Shown piece by piece: positions 48,715 through 57,100 of a stretch of 64,000 bases of DNA; within the stretch, counting starts at the first letter, position 1, and every line of letters begins with the position of its first letter. A program made the translations under genes and the position numbers. The stretch comes from Caulobacter endophyticus (GTDB taxonomy: Bacteria; Pseudomonadota; Alphaproteobacteria; Caulobacterales; Caulobacteraceae). The stretch lies in the NCBI RefSeq assembly GCF_029543245.1, contig NZ_JARQWV010000022.1:1-64000 (forward strand), read 5' to 3'. The notes beneath the pieces are model-generated. The model did not search any database. It worked only from the letters and a program-made list of their open reading frames with translations, and had not been told where the DNA came from.

Positions 48715-50874
48715 TCAGAAGCGATATCGAATCCCGGCGCCGTAGGTCCGGGGCTCGTTGATCACCAGAAAGGCCGAGGTGGGCGCGACCCGGGCGGCGA
48801 AGGAGAGGAAACGCTCGTCGGTCAGGTTGCGGCCGTAGATGAACGCCTCCGGACCGCTTGCGAGCCGAAAGGCCGCCTCCCCGCCCAGCTGGCCCCAGGG
48901 ATCGGCGCGCAGCGCCCGCTCGTTGGCCGCGCCGACATGGAAAACGCCGCCGGCGACCTCGTAGGTCAGGCTGGCGAGGAACCGGCCGGCGCCCAAGCCG
49001 CGCACGTAGTCCAGGCCCAGGCCGCCCGACCAGCGGGGCGCCAGGTTCAGCCGGTTGCCCGAGCGGTCGGCCCGTCCTGGCGCGCAGAGCCGGTCGTCGC
49101 CCTGCGGATCGCCGGCGCTGATCGCCTGGCAGAAGGCGCGGTAGCGGGCGCTCAGATAGGCGCCCTGCGCGCGGATCGAGAAGCCATGCGGCAGTCTGGC
49201 GACGATGCTCGCCTCCAGCCCCGCCAGCCGCGCCGAGGCGGCGTTGTCCACACGGGTCAGTCCCAGGCCGATCGTGCTGCGGATCTGGATGTCGCCGTAG
49301 TCGTAGAGGAAGGCGGCTGCTTCGAGGGCGAGGCGGTGGTCGGCAAGCTGAGCCTTGACGCCCGCCTCGTAGGCCCAGAGGGTCTCGGGCCGGAAGGTGT
49401 TGGCGACCGTCGTCGCCGCGCCCGGCGCGAAGTTGAAGCCCGGCGGCTGATAGCCGCGTCCGGCCTTGGCGTAGACCAGCAGGTCGGGGCGGGCGCGGTA
49501 TGACAGGCCGAGGCTGGGGATCAGCACGCTGTCCTCGACCTTGCCCGCCAGCAGCCGCCCCGGCGCGGGCGCCTGACGATAGTCGATGGTGAAATCCCGG
49601 CGTTCGCGGTCGTATCTCAGTCCGGTCACCAGGGTCAGGCGTTCGGCCAGATCGACCTCGAACTGGCCGAAGACCGCCCAGGCCGTCAGCTCGCTGTGGT
49701 CCTGCAGGTGGGTGAAGCTGGGCGGCGTGGTCGGCGCGCCGGTGGAAAGACCGTAGCGGGCCTGCTCGGTGAACAGGCTGGCGCCTGCCGTGGCGCGCAG
49801 GCGGCGGCCGGTGAACACGCCCCGGACTTCCTGGCTGAACGTGGCGCTGTGATTGGTCGCCGCCGTCAGCAGCGACGGTGCGGCTGACGCATCGGCGTCA
49901 TAGGTCACGGTCGAGTCCAGGTCGCGCCAGCTGGTGACCGAGACCAGCTCCAGCGTTTCCAGCGGCCGATGGGTCAGGGTCAGGGACAGGCCGTCGTTGC
50001 CGGTCCGGCGAAGCGTGCGGGCCTGGCTGGCTGCGTCGCTGGCGAACACGGCCGGGTCGCCGAGGCCGATGAAAGCCCCGGACGGGGCATAGGCGTTCTT
50101 GAAGACGGGGGTGGCGCGATCCCGCGTCAGATCGCCCGACAGCACCGCCTCGAACCGGCGATCCGCCGAGCGGTAGCGCAGCCGGCCGCGAAGGGTGCGG
50201 GCGTCGCGGGCGTTCAGGCGATCGCCGGTGACCGTGTTGCGGATCGCGCCGTCGTGACGGAGGTAGCTGCCCGACAGTCCGGCGGACAGCCGTTCGGACA
50301 GGGGGCCGCCGATCGATCCCCTGGCTGAGATCGCCTCGAGGTTTCCGATGCGGATCTCGCCGCCGCCTTGCACCGCCTCGCCGGGCGAGCGCGTGATGAT
50401 GTTGACCGCGCCGGCCGTCGCGTTGCGACCGTAGAGGGCGCCCTGGGGCCCGCGCAGCACCTCGATCCGCTCGACGTCGTCCAGGCCGAAGAAGGCCGCG
50501 TCGGGCCGCGACAGGTAGACGCCGTCGAGATAGATCGCCACCGGCTGTCCGGAGCCGATCGGAAGCACCTGGCCGGCGACGCCGCGGATAGACACCAGGT
50601 TGCTGGCGTTGCCGCCGGTGAAGCCGGCGATCGACAGGCTGGGCGTCGCGCCGGCGAGGTCCGAAAGGTCCCTGGCGCCCCGGCGCGCCAACTGGTCCTG
50701 GCCAACGACGGACAGGGCGATGGGAACGTCCTGATGGCGCTCGCGGCGCCGCTGGGCGGTGACGATCACGTCTTCGGCCAAGGCGGCCGACGGATCGGTG
50801 CGGGGCGCGCCCTCCCCCACCGCCAGCGGCGCTAGGATCGCCTGTAGCAGTGACAGCCCGCTCGAGATCGCCAC
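48715..50874 (-). CDS. TonB-dependent outer-membrane receptor
   Basis: A 719-residue outer-membrane transporter. The start GTG at 50874 is preceded by GGGGAGG; the ATG at 50913 has no ribosome site. The signal peptide MAISSGLSLLQAILAPLAVGEG is followed by the plug, with the TonB-box-like EDVIVTAQRRRERHQDVP, LSIRGV-type ASNLVSIRGVAG, IYLDGVYLSR, and VERIEVLRGPQGALYGRNATAGAVNIITR. The barrel ends in the aromatic GAGIRYRF. It is 66 bases upstream of the regulator gene start, on the same strand, and likely takes up the substrate of the oxygenase cluster. The text is typical of the large Caulobacter TonB family with no siderophore-specific sign. Confidence 0.93.
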   Translation of the reverse strand: MAISSGLSLLQAILAPLAVGEGAPRTDPSAALAEDVIVTAQRRRERHQDVPIALSVVGQDQLARRGARDLSDLAGATPSLSIAGFTGGNASNLVSIRGVAGQVLPIGSGQPVAIYLDGVYLSRPDAAFFGLDDVERIEVLRGPQGALYGRNATAGAVNIITRSPGEAVQGGGEIRIGNLEAISARGSIGGPLSERLSAGLSGSYLRHDGAIRNTVTGDRLNARDARTLRGRLRYRSADRRFEAVLSGDLTRDRATPVFKNAYAPSGAFIGLGDPAVFASDAASQARTLRRTGNDGLSLTLTHRPLETLELVSVTSWRDLDSTVTYDADASAAPSLLTAATNHSATFSQEVRGVFTGRRLRATAGASLFTEQARYGLSTGAPTTPPSFTHLQDHSELTAWAVFGQFEVDLAERLTLVTGLRYDRERRDFTIDYRQAPAPGRLLAGKVEDSVLIPSLGLSYRARPDLLVYAKAGRGYQPPGFNFAPGAATTVANTFRPETLWAYEAGVKAQLADHRLALEAAAFLYDYGDIQIRSTIGLGLTRVDNAASARLAGLEASIVARLPHGFSIRAQGAYLSARYRAFCQAISAGDPQGDDRLCAPGRADRSGNRLNLAPRWSGGLGLDYVRGLGAGRFLASLTYEVAGGVFHVGAANERALRADPWGQLGGEAAFRLASGPEAFIYGRNLTDERFLSFAARVAPTSAFLVINEPRTYGAGIRYRF

Positions 50875-51017
50875 CTTCCGCCCTCCCCGGCCAGACAGCG
50901 CTGCCTGCCGCATCGCGCGACAGATTCCAGCGGCCGTAAGCTAACCGGGAAACCCGTGATTTCCGAGCGGCCTCGTCGGCGGCGGGGTCAGGCCAAGCGC
51001 GTTCGCCCGCGCAGGCC

Positions 51018-52394
51018 TCATTGCTCGCGGAAGCTCCTGAACAGCCGCTGTTGCATCGGCTCCAGCAGGTACTGCAACGCCGTGCGCTTGCGCAGGGGCG
51101 CGACGACCTCGACCGGCAGCCCGGCCTTCAGGGCCGGCGGCTCGCGTCCCGGCTGCTTGAGCGCGGCCAGTTCCTCCGGCGGCACGGCGACCTCGGCGCG
51201 GAAATAGCGCGCGCCGGTCTTGTCGTCGGTGAAGCCGTCGGCCGACAGCTTGGTGACCGTGCCCTGCAGTAGGGGCAGCTGGCGGTCGTGGAAGGCCGTC
51301 AGCTTGACGTCGGCGCTCTGGCCCACGTGGACGTCGTCGGCGTCGTTCGGCGACACCCGGGCCTCGATGACCAGCGGCGCGCGCTGGGGCACGATCTCCA
51401 TCAGCACGTCGCCGGGCGCGGCGACGCCGCCGACCGTGAACACCTTCAGGCCCACGACCTGGCCGGAGGCCGGCGCCCGGACCATGCCGCGCGAAAGCTG
51501 GTCGCGCGCGGCGGCCAGCCGGGGCTTCAGGTCGTTGAGCTCGATCTCCGACTGGCGCAGGTCGGCGATAACCTCGTCCATGTGCTCGCGGTCGCCTTGC
51601 AGGGCCTGCATGCGGGTCTCGCCGATGCCTTCGCGGGCGCTGGCGGCCTGGGCGCGATAGGCGCCGTCGGTCCCCACCAGGTCGGCCGCGGCCCGTTCGA
51701 GCGCCCTCACCCGCGTCAGCGGCGCATAGCCCTGGGCGGCCAGCTTGCGCATGCCCTCCAGTTCCTCGCCGATCAGCCGCTGCTGCTCGCGATTGGCGGC
51801 GAGCTGACGGTTATAGCCGTTGATCTGCTCGGCCAGCTGGCTGGCGCGCTCGCCCAGCACGCCGCGCCGCGAGGCCAGGGCTGCACGCTGAGCGGCCAGC
51901 TGACGGCGCTCCAGCCCCATGGCCTCGTCGGCCAGGATCTGGTCCTCGGCCGGCAGACCGGCGAAGGCTACAGGCGTGACCGGCGCGGCCAGGCCGTCGC
52001 GCTCGGCGATCAGCCGCGCCCGGCGCGCCTCGACCGCGAACACTCGCGCGGCCAGCGCCCGCTCCTGCGCCCGGATCTCCTGAACGTTCAGCTCGAGCAG
52101 AACCTGGCCTTGCTGGACCTTGTCGCCTTCCTGCACCCGCAGGGCCGAGATCACTCCGCCCTCGCGGTGCTGGACGGCCTGCCGGCTGCCGGAGACCACG
52201 ACCACGCCCTGCGCATAGGCCCCGGCATCGAGCGGCGCGAACGCCGCCCACCCCAGGAAGCCGACGAAGAACAGGCCGGCGACGGCGAGGCCGGCGCGGA
52301 GCTCCCAGCGGGTTCCGTCGTTGGGGCCCTCGGTCTTGTAGGCCTCGACCGTGACCAGGGCCCCTGGCTTGTGAATGGCGAGCGAACCGGTCAT
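51018..52394 (-). CDS. HlyD-type membrane-fusion protein of type I secretion
   Basis: The periplasmic adaptor that bridges ABC transporter and outer-membrane channel. It has 458 residues. After a cytoplasmic N-terminus there is one membrane helix (about 34-54), then a lipoyl half-motif (VVVSGSRQAVQHREGGVISALRVQEGDKV), a long alpha hairpin rich in Ala, Gln, Arg and Glu (about 95-300), the second lipoyl half RAPASGQVVGLKVFTVGGVAAPGDVLMEIVPQ, and a beta domain. Its start is four bases after the transporter stop. It is the third gene of the surface-protein operon. Confidence 0.94.
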   Translation of the reverse strand: MTGSLAIHKPGALVTVEAYKTEGPNDGTRWELRAGLAVAGLFFVGFLGWAAFAPLDAGAYAQGVVVVSGSRQAVQHREGGVISALRVQEGDKVQQGQVLLELNVQEIRAQERALAARVFAVEARRARLIAERDGLAAPVTPVAFAGLPAEDQILADEAMGLERRQLAAQRAALASRRGVLGERASQLAEQINGYNRQLAANREQQRLIGEELEGMRKLAAQGYAPLTRVRALERAAADLVGTDGAYRAQAASAREGIGETRMQALQGDREHMDEVIADLRQSEIELNDLKPRLAAARDQLSRGMVRAPASGQVVGLKVFTVGGVAAPGDVLMEIVPQRAPLVIEARVSPNDADDVHVGQSADVKLTAFHDRQLPLLQGTVTKLSADGFTDDKTGARYFRAEVAVPPEELAALKQPGREPPALKAGLPVEVVAPLRKRTALQYLLEPMQQRLFRSFREQ

Positions 52395-52398
52395 GGCG

Positions 52399-54189
52399 TC
52401 ACCCCGAAACCCGAAGATCGGAAGAGGCGTTGGCCGGGCGCGGCAGCCCGGCCACCCTCGCCTCCAGCGCCTGCAGCACCTCGCGGCGCGGACCGTAGAG
52501 ATCCATGGCGCCGTCGCGCAGCACCAGGAGCTTGTCGGCCACGCCCAGGATGTTGAGGCGATGGGCGATGACCACCAGGGCCGCTCCCCTCGCCTTCTGG
52601 GCCGCGATCGCGTGCTCCAGCGCCGTCTCGCCCTCGAAGTCGAGATTGGAGTTGGGCTCGTCGAACACGAACACCTGGGGTGAGCCGTACAGCGCCCGGG
52701 CCAGGGCCAGGCGCTGGGCCTGGCCGGCTGACACCCCTGCCCCGCCCGGTCCGAGCGGCGTGTCGTAGGCCTGCGGCAGGCGCAGGATCATCTCGTGAGC
52801 CCCGGCCGCGGTGGCCGCGGCCACGGCCCGCTCGTCGATCTCGCGCGGGTCGCTCTCGGTGATGCTGGCGAAGCGGGCGATGTTTTCCTTCACAGTGCCG
52901 GCGAACAGGCCGCAGTTCTGCGGCAGGTAGCCGATGTGGGTCGCCAGGCGCTCGGACTGCCAGTCGGCGAGGTCCGCGCCGTCGATGCGCACGCAGCCGA
53001 GGTCAGGCGTCAGCGCCCCGACCAGCACCCGCGCCAGGGTGGTCTTACCCGCACCGCTGGGGCCGACGACGCCGATGATCTCGCCCGGATTGAGGTCGAA
53101 GGAGATGCCGCGCAGGATCAAGCCCGAACCGTCGGGCGTGCGGACGCCGGCCTGTTCGGCGCGCAGCCGCCCCTTGGGCTCGGGCAGCCGGGTGCGGACC
53201 GGCGCGGCCGGGGCGCGTTCGAAAAGGTCGGCCAGGGTGCGCAGGCCGTCGCGCGCCTGGATCACGTTCTTCCAGGACCCGACGATCTGTTCGACAGGCG
53301 CCAGGCTGCGGCTGAGCAGGATGGAGGCGGCGATGACGCCGCCGGCCGAAATCTCGTGGCGCACGGCCAGCCACGCGCCGGTTCCCAAGGCCAGCGACTG
53401 GAGCGTCAACCGCAGGAAGCGGATCAGGCCGGTGTAGAGCCCGCCGGTGAACTGGGCGTCGGCCTGCAGGCCGACGGCGGCGCGGCGGTCTAGCAGCTGG
53501 CGCACGATCAGCGGCTCGCGCATGCCCAGAGCCTTGACCAGGCCGCCCTGGCTGGCGATCGCCTCCTGGGTGGCGTAGGCCTGGGCGGAGGCTTCGTTGA
53601 GGGCCTCCAGCTTGGCGCGGGTGGCCTGCTCGTTGAGGATGGCCAGGATCAAAAGCGCTCCCGCGCCGATCACCGAGATCACGCCCAGCAAGGGGTGCAG
53701 CACAAAGCAGAGCGCCAGGTAGATCGGGGTCCAGGGCGCATCGAGCATCGCCGTGGCGGCCGAGCCCGAGACCACGTTGCGGAAGGCGTCGAACTCGCGC
53801 ATGGCCTGGCGCAGGCGCGGCCCGGCGTCGGGGCCGAGCCCGCCGGTCAGCCGGGTCAGGACCTCGGGCGCCAGCAGGCGGTCGAGGCGCAGGCCCAGGC
53901 GCACCAGGATACGCTGGCGCAGGCTGTCGAGCACGGCCAGGGTGGCCAGGGCGCAGACAACCGCGATCGTCAGAAAAGCAAGCGACAGGAGCCCGCTGGT
54001 CGGCAGGACCCTGTCGTAGATCTGCAGCATGTAGAGGGTCGGCGCGAGATAGAGGATGTTGACCAGGGCGCTGAACCCGGCGGCGATCAGCAGATGCCGC
54101 CGACAGGTTCCGAACGCCTCGGCCAGCGGCTCGGGCAGGACACGCCGTCCCGAGCCTCCCGCCCTGTCCGCGCCGCCCCGGCCGCTCAT
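52399..54189 (-). CDS. Type I secretion ABC transporter (PrtD/RsaD type)
   Basis: Exports unfolded proteins from the cytoplasm through the HlyD adaptor. The 596-residue half transporter has six membrane helices in the first 330 residues, without a peptidase domain. The ATPase follows: Walker A VVGPSGAGKTT, Q loop YLPQNCGLF, signature variant GVSAGQAQRLALARAL (SAGQ instead of SGGQ), Walker B VFVFDEPNSNLD and switch IAHRLN. The N-terminal layout, LYLAPTLYMLQIYDRVLPTSG, is typical of PrtD/RsaD transporters. The ATG overlaps the surface protein stop (ATGA), tying transporter and substrate together. Confidence 0.95.
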   Translation of the reverse strand: MSGRGGADRAGGSGRRVLPEPLAEAFGTCRRHLLIAAGFSALVNILYLAPTLYMLQIYDRVLPTSGLLSLAFLTIAVVCALATLAVLDSLRQRILVRLGLRLDRLLAPEVLTRLTGGLGPDAGPRLRQAMREFDAFRNVVSGSAATAMLDAPWTPIYLALCFVLHPLLGVISVIGAGALLILAILNEQATRAKLEALNEASAQAYATQEAIASQGGLVKALGMREPLIVRQLLDRRAAVGLQADAQFTGGLYTGLIRFLRLTLQSLALGTGAWLAVRHEISAGGVIAASILLSRSLAPVEQIVGSWKNVIQARDGLRTLADLFERAPAAPVRTRLPEPKGRLRAEQAGVRTPDGSGLILRGISFDLNPGEIIGVVGPSGAGKTTLARVLVGALTPDLGCVRIDGADLADWQSERLATHIGYLPQNCGLFAGTVKENIARFASITESDPREIDERAVAAATAAGAHEMILRLPQAYDTPLGPGGAGVSAGQAQRLALARALYGSPQVFVFDEPNSNLDFEGETALEHAIAAQKARGAALVVIAHRLNILGVADKLLVLRDGAMDLYGPRREVLQALEARVAGLPRPANASSDLRVSG

Positions 54190-57100
54190 GCGAGGACATC
54201 CTCGTGGTAGCGGGTCAGCATGCTCACGAACAGCTGATCATCCCCGTCGCCGGCGAAGGTGAAGCCGTTGATCGTGCCGTTGTTGTTGTAGTCGTCGAGC
54301 GCGGTGTGCAGCGCCGCTCCCGAGCCTTGCCACGCCGCGCTGTTCTGCTTGACCGCAGGCCCGTTGAAGTCGGCGATCCCGTCGTGGTTGGCGTCGGCGT
54401 ACTGCTGCAGCCAGTCGATCGCCTGGTTCATCTTGGCGGCGGGACTGTTCGGGTCGAGCGGGTCGCCCGAGGGGTTGCCCGCCTCGAAGTTCAGCCAGGC
54501 GGCGATGACGTCGCGACCCAGGACATAGCGGGCGTCCTGCGACGGCTTCATCGAGGCGTCGATGACCTTGAGCGCCAGGGCCAGCGACATCTGCAGGGTG
54601 TCCTCGCCGACGTCCTTGACGCCGTTGCCGTTGTCGTCGCCCAGCAGGATGTAGCGCTCCTCCTTGTTGCTGTTGCCCGGGTCGGGGCCGTCGACGATGC
54701 CGTTGTTGTAGGCCAGCAGTTCGCCGTCGGGGAAATCAGGACCGGACTTGGTCTCGTTGCCCACCGTGCCGTCCCAGAAGGTCAGGCCGTTGGGCGACAG
54801 CCAGAAGCCGGGGGTGCGCACGCCCACGCTGTCGATCAGGCCGAAGTAGTAGGCCAGGTCGTTGTCGGTGGCCGTGCCGCCGGAGTAGCTGCCCGAGGCG
54901 GTGGCGTCGTTGACGTGCTGGCCGGCGGTCCAGGGCGCGGTGATCTGGAACTCGGTGCTGGCGCCGACCGCCAGGGTTCCGAGCGCCCGGGCCGTGCCGG
55001 CCGCCGCGCCGTTCAGGTCGAACACCGAGTCCGTGACCGTGGCGTTGGTCAGGGTCACGTTGCCGGTGTTGGCGACCACGAACTTGAACATGACGTTAGC
55101 GCCGGAGGTGGCGATCGGCCCCATGGGGTCGTCCGCGTCGCTCCAGGTCGCGCCGCCGTCGATCGAGACGTACTTTTCGATGTCGATGCTGGCGCGCTGC
55201 TGCACGGGCACGTTGGCGTCGTCGGTGTCGGGCCCGGTCTGGTTGGAGTCGGCCGTGGCCACATTCTCCAGCTTGCCGTCGCCGCCGCCGTTGGAGTCGA
55301 GTTCGGCCTGGGTGACCGTGTGCTTGGCCGTGTAGCCCCAGGTTTCACCGACCTCCAGAAGGCCGTCATTGTCGCCAACCACGTCAGCGCCGCGCATGAT
55401 CGATCCGGCGTCGGCATAGGGGTCGGTGACGGTCACGCCGTCCAGGGTCGTGTTGCCGGTGTTGGCCACGGTGATGACGTAGCTGATCTGCTCGCCGGCC
55501 GCGTCGGCGGTTCCTCCGGGGACCGTCGCATCCTTGGTGATGTTGAGGCTGGGCCGGCGGTCGACAGGCACGCTGGCGTCGTCGGTGTCGGGTCCGGTCT
55601 GGTTGGAGTCGGCCGTGGCCGTGTTTTCCAGCTGTCCATCACCGCCGCCGTTGGAGTCGATCTCGGCTTGCGTGACCGTGTGCTTGGCGGTGTAGCTCCA
55701 GACTTCGCCCACTTCGAGCAGGGCGTCATTGTCGCCCACCGTGTCGGCGCCGCGGACCAGGGTTCCGGCGTCGGCATAGGGGTCGGTGACGGTGACGCCG
55801 TCTAGGGTGGTGTTGCCGGTGTTGGTGACGCTGATCGTGTAGCTGATCTGCTCACCGGCGACGTCGGCCGTGCCTCCAGGCACCGTCGCATCCTTGACGA
55901 TGTTCAGGCTGGGTCGCCGATCGACAGGCACGCTGGCGTCGTCGGTGTCTGGCCCGGTCTGGTTGGAGTCGGCCGTGGCCGTGTTCTCCAGCTGACCATC
56001 GCCGCCGCCGTTGGAATCGATCTCAGCCTGGGTGACGGTGTGCTTGGCGGTGTAGCCCCAGGTTTCGCCGACCTCCAGCAGGGCGTCATTGTCGCCCACG
56101 ACATCCGCGCCGCGCATGATCGAGCCAGCGTCGGCATAGGGGTCGGTGACGGTGACGCCGTCCAGCGTGGTGTTGCCGGTGTTGGCGACGGTGATGACGT
56201 AGCTGATCTGCTCGCCGGCCGTGTCGGCGGTTCCTCCGGGGACGGTGGCGTCCTTGGTGATGTTCAGGCTGGGTCGCGGGGCGACCGGGACGCTGGCGTC
56301 GTCGGTGTCGGGACCGGTCTGGTTGGAGTCGGCCGTGGCCGTGTTCTCCAGTTGGCCATCGCCGCCACCGTTGGAGTCGAGCTCGGCCTGGGTGACCGTG
56401 TGCTTGGCGGTGTAGCCCCAGGTTTCACCGACCTCCAGCAGGCCGTCGTTATCGCCGACCACGTCGGCGCCGCGGATGATCGAGCCCGCATCGGCATAGG
56501 GGTCCGTCACCGTTACGCCGTCCAGGGTGGTGTTACCGGTGTTGGCGACGGTGATGACGTAGCTGATCTGCTCGCCGGCCACGTCGGCCGTGCCGCCAGG
56601 GACGGTGGCGTCCTTGGTGATGTTGAGGCTCGGGCGTCGATCGACGGGCACGCTGGCGTCGTCGGTATCGGGACCGGTCTGGTTGGAGTCGGCCGTGGCC
56701 GTATTCTCCAGGGCGCCGTCGCCGCCGCCGTTGGAGTCGATCTCTCCTTGCGTGACCGTGTGCTTGGCGGTGTAGCCCCAGGTTTCACCGACCTCCAGAA
56801 GGCCGTCGTTATCGCCGACCACGTCGGCGCCGCGGACGATCGAGCCGGCGTCGGCATAGGGGTCGGTGACGGTGACGCCGTCCAGGGTGGTGTTGCCGGT
56901 GTTGGCGACCGTGATGACGTAGCTGATCTGCTCGCCGGCCGCGTCAGCCGTGCCGCCGGGAACGGTGGCGTCCTTGGTGATGTTCAGGCTGGGCCGCCGA
57001 TCGACGGGAACATTGGCGTCGTCGGTATCGGGGCCGGTCTGGTTGGAGTCGGCCGTGGCCGTGTTCTCCAGCATGCCGTCGCCGCCGCCGTTGGAGTCGA

